DNA of 64,000 nt. Origin: Amaurobius ferox (lineage: Eukaryota > Arthropoda > Arachnida > Araneae > Amaurobiidae). The stretch spans positions 117,473,653-117,537,652 of the forward strand of contig OX578140.1 in assembly GCA_951213105.1 (NCBI GenBank), given 5' to 3'. The translations under genes and the position numbers were made by a program. The first letter of the stretch is position 1. Each line of letters opens with the position of its first letter. This document shows, piece by piece, positions 38,201 through 51,600 of this stretch. The notes under the pieces were generated by a model, which was not told where the DNA came from, searched no databases, and saw only the letters and a list, made by a program, of their open reading frames with translations.

Positions 38201-41200
38201 TTGGTTCAAAAAATTTTCCTTAAAAATTTTAAGATTGACTATAGATAGATGATGACTGATATGAATTCAGCATTAAATTCGGGAGATGATTGGGGGTTTA
38301 TTAAAGATTTTCACTTTGGTTTTTTTTTTTTTTTTTTTTTTTTCCAACTTTCTATGGATTCAGCATCTAATTACTGAGCAGATTCTATGGATTCAGCATC
38401 AAATTACTGAGCAGAACTAGGGTTCACTAAGTATATCCACCTCCAATTCTTTTTCCACTTTTGGTTCAAAAAATTTTCCTTAAAAATTTTAAGATTGACT
38501 ATAGATAGATGATGACTGATATGAATTCAGCATTAAATTCGGAAGATGATTGGGGGTTTATTAAAGATTTTCACTTCGTTTTTTTTTTTTTTTTTTTTTT
38601 TTCCCCCCCAACTTTCTATGCAAAGCATTTCCTTGAAACATCTATTTCTAAGGATTGGCTATAGATAGAGATTAGATGATGACTGATATGGATTTAGCGT
38701 CAATTTTTAGAAGGGTTTGGGAGATTCACTAAGAGTTTTTATGTGTAAAAGTGAATTAAAATGCTTAATAGTTCTGTCAAACATGAAGAGTATAAACCAT
38801 TTGTCACCATATGAAGGTTTCTTCATAAATTTCTTGTTTTTTGTTATATCTTTGTTTGTTATATAAAATGTGTTCTCCCATAGATTCATTTATTTTTACA
38901 TTATTAACTTTAAAATTTTAAAGTTACTAAAATTGAGTTTTAGAATTTCAAAGGGTATAGTCTTTTAAGTCATACTTTTTCAATATATTCTAATCCTTTT
39001 AAAGTTCCAATGTTACTATTTAACAAATAAATGTTTGTTTATTTCCAATAATATGTATAGACAAATGTTGCTTTGCATTGAAAATTCAATCCAGTTCAAT
39101 ACACAGCAATGTTTAATTTTTTTTTTAATGCATTTTGTATTATAAATGTATTTTGTATGTTGAAGACCCAGACCGTCCGACTCATCCATTGGACTCTAGC
39201 AACTATTTTCAAATTTGAAAAGTATTTTGTATTTTAAGCCCTAAAACCTTTGTATTTTGTATCGGAAATGCATTTTCAATATATTTTGCCCAACTCTGTT
39301 ATTGGTTTCCTAGTAATACTTAAATATAGAAACTCCAGCGTTTGTTAAGAGCACACACTTTTTTTGACCTGAAGAAAAGTGCTCAAAATGTCATTGAAAC
39401 AATTGTGGTCACCTGGTTGTCCTATGGCTGCCTTCTTCAAAGAAGTTGTAGAAAGTTATAGAGACAATGTTGTCCGCAGATCATAATAATTTAGAAAAAG
39501 AAAAATCTATGGAATTGTGTATAGAGAATAACAAAGACACGATTTTCAATTTAATATAAAAGATATAATGACTTTAATATTTATTCTTGAAGTTTGTTTT
39601 ACTTACCATAACTTGTTTTATCATATCATTTTAAAAAATTTATTGCATGTGCATATTTTAACATTACATACAGTATGATTGTTTGTATAAAATTTGTTGT
39701 ATTCTGAAATTAAACAAAACTTCCAAGTAGAGTTCATTATCTGAAAACAGTAAACTTCTGATAAACCGACACTTTCAGGATTTCAACAATGCCAGATTAC
39801 TAAATTTGCTGAACTATCAGATACCAAACTTAAATGGGTTAAAAATGGGAAACATCAATGTAAAACAAAATAAGGGACAATAAATGAGATATTTATTTGC
39901 CTAAAATGTTACACAAACTGGATTACACTGTACTGTATGTGAAAAAAAATTTAAATTAATTTTTAAATTTTAAGGTAAACTTCAATAAATAGAAATCTAT
40001 ATATAAAATCATTTAATTTATTACAGTAAATAGTAAATATACCCCAGTACAGCTGAACTACTACATACAGAACCATTGGGTGTCAGATTAATGGATGTTT
40101 ATTGTACTTAGCTTGCATCAATCAGATTAATGGATATTTACTGTACTTAGCTTGCACCAACCTGCAGCACCAAATATGTAAAAGATCAAATAGCAACACA
40201 AGAAGATTTCATGTAAGCAATGCCCTGCTGAGCAGTACCACTAATATCTGCAATTTATAGCATAACACAAAGGATCTACAGATGTTATAGCCTCACATTA
40301 AAAATAAGACCTTTTAATCCAGTATTGCCCATATGGTAACATATATGCTAAGTATAGATCATGATTTTGTGCACAAACATTAAATGAACTAGATCACAAC
40401 ATAAAACGCTGCACAAATATTATATAGTAAGCAGACATACATTTCGGAAATGCTTAAGTTCTCAATTAGTGTTCAAGTTCAGGCTTGTTCATATGGAAGA
40501 AGGAAAGCCAAAGATTTCTGAAACATATGTTTGCTTTCTATGCAATATACTGTATATGCAGCATTTTACTTTGTGATCTAATTCATTCATAGTATATATG
40601 CTAATTCATTTTTAAAGCTACTTCTTGACATCAATCTTTCAAAATGATTTTATAGTATTTTAACAATGATGCTATAAAAATAATTTTGAAACAGATATCA
40701 TGAATAAATAAAATTTCCCAATATAATTAGCAGTGTTAAGTGACTTGCTCCCTTTATAGAAATAAGATTTTTGTGCCATAGCTGTTTTAATGTACTCATC
40801 TAAAGAAAATATACCAGTATATGATTTTAAATTGATCCTTAAGTTGTATGTATTGCAGTAACAAAATCATAACATGAAAATATTACACTTTACATGAAAT
40901 AGTTGATGGTATACGTGTTTAGCTTCAGTAGTATTAGGAAATATATAAAAAAGAATATTTGATTGTTTTCTTTGTAAATACCATGAAAATAATCAAGTAT
41001 TCTTAATTCGATTTCAAGCAATATAAATTGAGAATTAAATGAATTATCTCACATGGGCACTTTTATACTGATAAACACATTTATTTGTACATTGGTTCTT
41101 CTCATGCTTTGAGTAATTTTATTTTCTTCATTTGAAGAGAGTGTGATAAATTAATGACTTTTAGAATTCTAAATTAAACTTTATACAGGCCCCAATAATG

Positions 41201-42581
41201 TCATTACTTTTTTCTGATATGAAATTGGTGCATTAGTAAGGGTACAATAGTTCGATAATGTCATTGGAGTTATTAAATTAGGCAATAATTCTTATGAACA
41301 TTTGGGGGGGGGGGGGGTATGGTTTTAGTGCATGGCAATTTAAAAAATTCAAGATATAAAAATGTAAAAACTCTATTTAGTTGTGAATTAACTAAGATGC
41401 AAATATATATTTTAACTAAAGGTTTGTAATGCAGAAATTTTATGTATAGGTTATGGAAATGGTATCGGCATTTTCTCCAATTATTTATGCTGGAATCTTT
41501 GCTGCTACTCTGTCTTCAGCTCTTGCAAGTCTTGTCAGTGCTCCAAAAATATTTCAGGTATTTACTTTCTTCTGAAATTAACCATATATTATATTATATT
41601 TTTTAGCATGGCATTTATGTTTCAACTAAGCAGAGCTATACAAAATGAAAAAAAAAATCAGCATGTATAATCACCAAAACAAAAGTATCTACAAATCCAC
41701 AAAGTTGAACAAAAGTGAAGTGTTTCAATAAGTGAAATACACTTTGTGCACAAAGGATAGGGAAAATGTGGGCAACATATATATATGCACAAATAACTGT
41801 CACTTTGTAATTTCTAAGGATAAATATACATTGTGTTTAAATATAAAAAGGTTGTTAGGTACACAATTCTAAAAAGTTTTTAGAGGTATTCAATCAATGT
41901 CTTTAGATTTAAAAAAAAAATGGATAGTGCTGTATACATCATATAAAAAACAATTTCTCTGGCAACTTATTTTGAAAGAAAAGAAATCAGCTAATAATTT
42001 GAAAAGTATCCTACATGCAACATATGCATGTACATTCTATAGCTCTGGTTCTCATTTTACCATATTGTTACTACCAATTAAATGTAATTTAATAACATAT
42101 GGACTGTTTATTATGTTCAACTCAAAATATTTTCTTCATTGGTATTTCATTTGAGAAAAGTTAGCAATTTTGTGCTGATGTGCTGTGAAATCCATTATGT
42201 TTTTATTTTAACTTATTATCAAAGCTAGCTAATATTTGTCGCTTGAATCAGGGTTTGCATGTTCATTTAAAACTCCTTAAGAACACATTTTGTAAATTTA
42301 CATTTAAGAGCCCTTAAAATTCCTTATTTTTGCCAAAATCTCTTTAAAAACTCCTTAAAATTTTTGCCTTTCCAATTACAAAATGCAAAAGGAAAGCAGA
42401 CAAATGACTGACTGTTCGAAATTGGCACTGTAAGGAATACTATCAAAATATTAAAGATTACTATTATTTTTGTTTGTTTTTTAATTTCTTTTGACACAAA
42501 ATCTAAACTTCATTAACAAGAGGAAAAGTAGAAAAAGAAATAAGAAGCAAAACACTCCTTTTCATTTCTTCTGAGAAAAAA

Positions 42582-42637
<56 letters not shown>

Positions 42638-45600
42638 ATTTGCACTGCTACAAATAGGGTTAGTCATTTTGCCGGCAAATTGGTATTTTTGCCAGGACAG
42701 TGGCAAAAACTGGAAAAAATGGCTGGATTTAAAAAAATGTACAAAAAACAATATAATTTTGTACATAATATAATTGAGACTTAAAGCATAATATTAATTA
42801 GTTATTTCATTAATATTAATTTGATTAATTAAAATGATAAAACATAATTAAACATTAATTGATTAATAAGAAGTTGTGAAATCAATCTTCATTGTATTCG
42901 TATTTGAACCTCTAGGTATAACTTTTATGAATAATTTATAGAAGTAATCTTTTAAAATTCCTACAATTTTTTTTTTAAACATATAGACCAGATAAAATTA
43001 ATATACATAAGATTGGGGAGGGTGGAATAATTTTAATTGATTATTTAATGTTGCAAATGTAGGCAAATTAATCTTTTAGGTGATTTTCTCACCATTTCTC
43101 CCATTCTCATCATGCAGAACAGCAGACCTAAATATAATTTGATCATAGGAAATGAGAATGAACTGTCTTACAAAATGTTTTTCTCTATGTTCTTCACTCT
43201 AATTTTTCATTTGTGCATTCAAAGACTCGAAACAGGTTGGGAATAGATAGTGTTTCAAAACTTGTTTATTGCTATGCAATGTTAAAAAAGTATGTGCTTT
43301 GACGTAGAAAATTCAATTGAATTTGATGAGATTTGATTATTTTCTGTTGTTGTTGTTGAGGCCCAGACCGTCCGACCTACCAGAAAGGTGTAATTCTTTT
43401 TATAATTAAAGTTATAATTTAATATGAGCTATACTTCTTTTTAATATTTATATTATATAGTAATTAATATACTTTGTATCTTCAAATTACTGTTGTTCTG
43501 ATTCTGATAGATAGCAAAATTCGTATCATTACTCAGAATTTGTTAAAAATTATCTGAAGCATAAGAATTAGTTGTTGAATAGTTATTTCTGTGTAAACCA
43601 AAGCCAGTGAGCTATTTTATTATTATTTACTCTCTCCTTTCTCATGTTCTGCATTCATAGTATTGTCTAAAAAAGTATTTTAATAAAACAATACAAACTT
43701 AATAGCATTTAGATTACTGTTTCAATGATGCATTGAACATTCTAAGTTATAAAAAAAACATTAAAGTTATATATTATTAGAGTTAAAATTAGTAAAAATT
43801 AAAATAACTTAATTACATTTCCATAAATAAAACATATCTATTTTTGTCAGGACGTTTTTACCTGTTTTTTCCATGTTTTTTTCCACCTTTGGCAAAAATG
43901 TGCCAACCCTAGCTACAAATCATCCGAATTGTACATTTATCTGCTACAAAACTGATATACATCTTAGTTGTACCTAATATTTATGTTATTAATATATAGC
44001 ACTTGATTATATATTGGGTTTTTTTTTAAAAAATTGTAATTTAAGCAGCTGCACAGACACTAATTTATTTTTCTGGAACATATTTTTCTTTGGAAAGTAA
44101 TGCTGATATAAAGTAGATGATTTGAACATGTAATCTATAAACTCCTTAAAATGTTTTGATATGCTATTAAAAAGTCCTTAGAAACTCCTTAACTTTTGTT
44201 TTCAAAATTGAGTACGAACCCTATTGAATACACAGTGGAGATTATTGAAACTAATTTTAATGGTAGATTGTCAACCTAATGTTATTCTCTAAACGTATAG
44301 TATATTTTTATATAATTTTTTTGGTAATTTTGGTCCTATAATGCAATTCACATTATGTTACTTCCAGTTTTACTTTAAATGTTTCTCCAGATTTAAAAGG
44401 AGTTATTCGTGAAATGTAATATTAATTTTTAAAAAGTCATGCATTTTTAAAGTTATGTATTGAAATATGTTTAATCAATATTTTTGTAAAATAATCAGGT
44501 AAATTGTTAGTTTAAATTGAATTTTAGATGTTAACTTATTATTATTAGATTTATTGTAATTTGTTAACTTGCAGTTCTACTTGAGGCACATTGTGTATTT
44601 TTGTGTCAATTTACAGAAATTATTTAAAATTTTAAAATGTCTTTTAGGCTTTGTGCAAGGATAAATTATTTCCAGGTATTCACTTTTTTGCTAAGGGCTA
44701 TGGAAAAAATAATGAACCTCGAAGAGGCTATTTATTAGCATTTGCTGTGGCTCTTGGTTGCTGTGCAATTGGTAAGTTGTGATCCTTTATTATTTTGCTT
44801 GTAGAAAACTCTTTGTATGTGGGATTTAATTTTTATTTTATCCATATTTTATTTTATTAATACCATGATATTTTAAAATTATTTTGTTTCAAGCTGTTTG
44901 TTCTGTTTGAATAAGTATTTTTATTATGATTTATAATTCTCTGTTTGCATTCAAGTATTAAAACATTTGTATTTCCAGCATCATTTTCTTTCTCATTTTG
45001 TAATAAAATGTAATTGATTACATATTTTTTATGAATAATTCAATTTCAGGTGATGTAGGTTTTTTTTTTTTTACTAATTAAGATTGTACTAGAATTCTAC
45101 AAAGCATTTTGGTTATGTTAAAAAATATAATGCCTATTTTTGTTTTCTTTTTTTATAGAATGCATTAGATATCTCAGCTATAAATCATAAAAGTAAATTC
45201 ATTTTAAAACTGTATTTTATGGTTATTGGCTACATATGAGTCAATGCCATTTAGTCTGGATCACATATTAAAAATATATTGTTTATCAATATGTAAACAT
45301 TAAAATTTATCTAAACTCTATATGTGGAATCCAAATTTTTTCTGAGCATGACAGAAAGAACTTTCCTTTTCCAGCATTTGTAGAATGTCTTTACCCAGAC
45401 TGCTTCACTCACCCTTGGGCTTGAGCAGCTGTTTGAACAGCTGGAAAACTCTATATGGGGGGAGGGGTGATCATTTTTACAGCAATAAACTGACAAACCA
45501 TGCTTTTTTTTTTTTTTTTTTCCCATTTTGTTATTTCTATTCTGATTTTACACCTGTTTTCAGTAGAATTTTTTTAATGTCATCTTCAATTATAAAGGAA

Positions 45601-48600
45601 TTTATTTCTAGATAATGTAAAGTAAAATTTTCTTGCCAAATGTTTTAAGCAGCTTTTGAGCAGAACTTAAACCTTCAGTCTCCAAGAAAGATATTTTATG
45701 AAAATAGTGTTTGGGATTTGAGCTATTTTGGAAACATTTTTACGTCCAGACCTGTAAATAAATTGCTTTACCTTCAGTAGTTCCCTTGATTGAAAACAAA
45801 ACCTCCAGAGCAGTGGCGCAGCCAAAACTTTTGGATAGGGAGTGTGCAAATTTTTTTCTGGAAATAGAAGGGGGGAGGGAGAGGTCAGGGTAAGTGATAT
45901 TTTACCAAATTTATTGTCAAGATCATCAATGTGTGGCCAAATTTTTTCTGAGCATGACAGAAAGAACTTTCCTTTTCCAGCATTTGTAGAATGTCTTTCT
46001 GTGGATCTTCTTAATTTTTCAGAAGTTATTTAATCTTTTACAGTTACAGTTGTTTATAAGAATCTCATTAGTTTTGCTCATTTTGATTCTTATAAATAGT
46101 TGATTCTGAAATATTGATTCTTAAAAGAAGTTTTAAATATTGTTCTTCTATAATAAACACTTACTGTTATATATGATTTTACAGGATTTAAATGTATGTA
46201 AGTTAAACACTATTAATAAATTTGGAAATCTATTTTTGCATTCAAAAATATTTTTTTATAAACTAAACTTAACAACCATCAACTTAACCAACCATCGGTT
46301 GAACAAAAATCTTTCTCCTAAATTTTTGGCAAAGTTTTCAGCTTTAATCAAACTGATTGCTCCAATAGAATCATTCTATAATAGGATCATTCTGCAGTCT
46401 TGCATTAGAAAACCATTGTGAAAGTGCTTCCTTAATCAGCTGCCTTTCCTTCTCTGATCAACTTTCTTTTAAGATTTACAATTGGCCATTAAAATTTTAT
46501 TTCTGTCTTTTAGAATTTTACATAATGTTACCTGTGTAATTTCTAATGCAGAGGTAGCTTTTCTTTGGCTACATGGAGGACGAGAATCATATTTTTTAAG
46601 CAATTTCTTTTTCAAACTGTTTTTTTTTTTCTCTTTTGTGACACATGATGCTTCCACTAGCAAAATGTGAAATTACTAACTAAAGCAAGAAGAATCTTAT
46701 CTAAGCACATAACCAAAGATACCTTTGCTTATTAATCAGTTTTCATAACATAAGACCAAAACTTTTTATGGTTTTGTCGTCCTCACTCTCTGTCATTCTT
46801 TTCATGAATTTCATGAATTTCTCTGTCATTCATGTAGACCCACTTGATCATGGGTCGCACAGCAATCACCTCATTGTATATCCAGAGAGAAGTGAGGATA
46901 ACCAGTCTTTTGGATAAACTTGAACAAAGCAAATTTTTGTTTATTTTTCTCTCAACACTATCAAATGAACAAATTTTTATAAAACTGATTCTTACCAATG
47001 CGGCAACCTTGATTCCTTAAAATGGAAATTTTAGTACGTTAAAACAGAGTTTGTGTTTAGTTTGATTGTTTTGATTCTTATAGACGACTAATTCCTATAA
47101 CCATCGATTCTTAAAAACAATGGTCACCGTATAACCATGGTTTTATTAAAACTTCTAAAATATTTTTAAAACAGCATAGGTTTACATTTTGTGTCTCTAC
47201 CTCAGTTTCGAATAATAAATATTTTTAAAAAAAAGTTTTGTTTTCTACTGCTTTAAAAAAATCTGTTATGAAAATTCTGATGTTTTATTACTGATCATTA
47301 AGAACAAAAGATATTTTATTTGTTTGACATATATCCTTAAAGTGGATTCTTGTCTATAATAAATGTCAGTATTAAAGTTGATGATAATAATGAATTTCTT
47401 TCACTCATATTAGTAAAAATTTGCCTTATTTTTCTCTTGTGTCATGTGTATTATACCTAAAATTGACATCTAAAGTGAAAATCAAAAATTTTTCAAAGGG
47501 GTGTGTAAATGCCCGAACATCCCCCTTGGCTATGCCAGTGCTTCAGAGCATCATTTCAGCAGATGTGTACTCTATGGGGCTACAATATGCTTCACTTCTA
47601 TGAAGTCATCATTTATTTGCATATGTTCTTGTTTGGTTTATTACTGTATTTAATTTTAAAATAAATGTTTGAGTCTTCAAAATACTTTTTTAATAAACTG
47701 TACCTAGAAAGCAATACAATTTCTTCAAGACAAGTATTTTTCAAAACTAATTCAATAATTTACAGTTAGGGAATAAATTTAAATGGTTAATTAGATTTAG
47801 AATATTTATTTTCAGCATGCTCAAAAGTAATTGTGGTGTGAAAAATGCAGAATTCAAATACCACTTAGATTAATTATTTAAATACCACTTAGATTAATTT
47901 AGGATTCAATTTACAGGAAAAAGGTTGCGTAATTTGGTCAACTGATTATATTTTAAAATATTGTGTCCCTCAAATTATCCGACATGGCACATAATCTGCA
48001 AAAATATGGCAGTAGTACAAATTGTACCATTTTTATGGCAATGGCATGGGAAATGCATATTTTTAATAATGCTGTCCTCCAAATGACTTGGATTTCTAAT
48101 TCTATTTTTATATTCCATATTTGTAGTATCTTATTTGCTATATTAAACTAACTGAACCTTATACTGTTCATAATTCATTTTACAGGTGATTTAAATAATA
48201 TTGCACCTCTGATTTCTAACTTCTTCCTTGCTGCATATTGCTTAATTAATTTGTCATGTTTCCATGCTACTTTTGTGAAAGCTCCTGGTAAGTATTTTTT
48301 TTTTAAAAGCCAAATAATCAAAATCAATATAAGTGAATGATTGTCAGTGTTTTTTGTGAAATTTTATATATGAACTTTCCGAACCATGACTAAAAAGCAT
48401 TTTTAAATGAGTTTAAACTGAAACATGCTTTATTTTTTAGAACAAATTAAGCAAATCAAATTACATGTTATTTGATTATATAAAATGGTAAAGACAATAA
48501 CCATATTGAATTGCAGCAAAATTGAACAAAGGGCCCACAATTATTTTTTAACATTTTCAAAAATTGAGAAAAAACCATAAAAAATAATTGACATATAATA

Positions 48601-51600
48601 CTAAGCAAATAGTCATATTACAAGTCATTCTCGAGATAATATTACAATTGTTACTTGTATTATAAGTATTTAAGGTTTGAGTAATTAAATATGGCACCAT
48701 AATTTCAATTGGCAATTGCAAGAAGATTATTTTCTTAGCTAGATTGAATCATTAAAAGATTCAATTTTTTATTATTGTTTCCTTTTATAATTAAAAATTA
48801 TTAGTTTGTTCAAAAAATCCTGTTGAACAAATCAATGTTTTTCCCTTTACTATTTTGTTGTTTATTTTACCATTTTACTTTGAATTGCTTATTTAATATT
48901 CAATTTGGATTCCAAACTATTAAATTTCTTATTGTGTACATACCTTGCTCTACATCCCATCTCTTTTGTGCATTACAGGTTTTCGTCCAGCTTTTAGGTA
49001 CTATAGTATGTGGTTGGCATTCCTCGGAGCTGTGTTATGTCTTCTAGTCATGTTCGTTATCAACTGGATTACCTCACTGATAACGTTTGCTGTAGTATCA
49101 TTTCTGTATTTGTGCATATACCACAGGAAACCAGGTAAAACTGCTCTCTTTTCTATCTCTAGAAAATTGTTTTCTTTGTAGTATGTATGTTTACTTAGCA
49201 TCTTTACAGATGTAAATTGGGGCTCCTCCACTCAAGCTCAAACATATTCACTTGCACTGAATGCTGTAATGAAACTAAATGAAGTAGCTGATCATGTAAA
49301 GAATTATAGGTAAATGGTCTTTTGTCATGATTATGTAAAATCAGAAGTTCCTAACCATTTTACTTTCACACCTCCCTGAGAGTACAATTCCTCTTTACCC
49401 CAAACTAATCAATAAACTAATGAAATAAATGTTCTGAGAGACACATCTCCCTATTTATTATTGCACTGTTTTACTTAAGTTGGTTTCTCTGTTTGGGTCA
49501 AATCTTGTAATCAATTTTTGACCCACTTCTATTGAGCCAATTTTCTTGAAATTTTACTCATGTACATATTTATGATGACAATACTTCTTCAAATTTGAGC
49601 TGATCCCCTCCTCAGATTCTGACCCACCTTCTCGGAATCATGCCCAGAGTGGCCTGTGTTGCATGGAATTTTGGCATTCCATGGTAACATCCGCTTTTGG
49701 TCAACCTATCTCAACAATTATGAAGATAGCCCCTGCAGATAAAAACACAATTTTTACTATGTGCCTTCAAAACACATCTGGCCAGATTTTGACCAGCAGC
49801 AATGCACAATATGAGGTCATATTGCATTTCAAAGCCTTTGGTGAATGGAAAAGCAGGGGTGAAATGGACCCAAAAGATCTATCTTGTATGTCCCGGTATC
49901 ATATGTTCCTTCAAGACCATGGGAAATGCGAGTTTACAAAGACAGTAGAGGACATTAGGATACATTTAAAGGATATTTCAAGGCTCAAGCTGAATGAATG
50001 AAATAAGCCGGATGCATTTTTAAATTCACTATTCAACCAATAGAGCACCAGGAGCTACTACAGGGGGCGGTACTGAGAGAGAGAAAGAGGGAAGTTGAGG
50101 ACTTTGAGAAAACAATGGAAAGGAATTGGAATTTCAGCTCTGAGACTGAGAAGTAGTGTAAAAAAATACAAAAATTAGCAAAGACGTTTTGTAACAGGAG
50201 CTGCAACTGCTAGACAGTGATGGAGCCCTACTACCAGTGCAGATCTATGGTGCCTCGCTTAAAGGCTTTACATCAATTTGACAACATTCTTATTACTTTT
50301 GCAACATCTTTATCAATTTGACAACATTTAAAAAAAGTCGATATATTGACATCATCCCACCAAATTCATCATCAAATTTTTTGCCAAGCATTACGGATTG
50401 AGAAATGAGTTATTCTTATAGTAGATTCTTATATTCTTTCAAGATATTGAATTTTCATCAATTAGTCATCATTTTTATACATTTTGTATCATTTTTATCA
50501 ATTTGGCAACATTAAAAAAGTCACCAAATTGACAATATTTCTCCAAATGTTATAGACAGAGAAATAGGTTATTCTTATAGTAGATAACTTCCTATTGACA
50601 AATTGTTAATCGCAAGATAAAGAACTATTACCCAAAGTATCTTCTCTCTTAAATGGAACAAACTAGAGCCCATAAGAATGATGTTAACAAATTTATCACA
50701 TATTATATATAAAAAGTGAACATATTTTACAATATGATGGGCACACCATCTTGAATATAATGGGCACACTTTCTAGAATATAAGAAATACTCTTCCCTCT
50801 GTTTATCTGTAAAACTTGTCAATACATCTAGCGAAGTTAGTGAATAATCTAGCAAAATATTGCCAACTTGATGATATTGCCCTCAGATTATCGAAAGTAT
50901 CGTCAAAATTGCAAAAATGATGCCAAGTTAATAAATATGACACCTAATTGATGAATTGATCATCAAAATATTTTAATATATGGACTGTGTTGCTCATTGA
51001 GGAAGTTATCAGTATTGATAATTGTCAATTTAGAGTTTTTTGAAATATAAGTTAATTTGATACTTTGAAATAGTTTTATATGTTGTCATCTGGAAAAGCA
51101 CCATATATCCAATTCAACTTAAAAAACACTGTGCCATGGATTTTATACATAATTTTTTCACTTTGAAAGAAGTTAATTCATTGCATTATATGAGGAAAGT
51201 CATGTGCTATCCACATCAGATTTTTAGTTACAAGTTACAGTATTGAATAATTCTATAAAATGTACTAATTTATAATTATCACAAATATAATTTATTCCAA
51301 GAGCCTGGTTTAATATAATATTTCTAAGCACAGATATATGCAAACAAGATTTAAAATGCTGAATTTTAGAAGTAATAAAATTGAAATATATTATTTTATC
51401 ATACGAGGGTCACACTGAAATTTTTGAGATATGGCTAAGTGGTACGAGTTAAACTTACCAACTCTTAGGAGTGTTCAAATTAGGGTTATTCCATGTTACA
51501 TCAACAAATGGGTTGTGCCGCACCATTTTTGATTTTGATTAAATTTGACAGGTCTTAGGTACCAATATTTTGAACCCCAAAACAATTTATTTTATACCTA

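Larger units (their letters stand above)
36701..39298. mobile_element. hAT-like non-autonomous element carrying a satellite
   Basis: Left end CAAAGTTGGGCAGTAT and right end ATATTTTGCCCAACTCTG are inverted repeats. The 8-bp flanks TTATTGAT and TTATTGGT match at 7 of 8 positions. Subterminal regions are rich in ATTTTGTATTTT. No transposase. The centre (37540-38730) is a diverged satellite, and a short SINE-related unit lies at 39161. Confidence 0.8.
42249..44223. mobile_element. hAT-like element (outer) in intron I-J
   Basis: Left CAGGGTTTGCATG and right, inverted, TAGGGTTCGTACTC; subterminal AACTCCTTAA repeats at both ends (42281, 42348, 44141, 44186). Flanks share TTGAAT. No transposase. Interrupted by a second hAT-like element and a (TA)n tract. 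Confidence 0.55.

Noticed and set aside
38129..38602. CRISPR-like or gene-like periodicity in the satellite
   Set aside because: Units are about 170 bp, diverged, and inside a eukaryotic hAT element; simple tandem duplication explains them.
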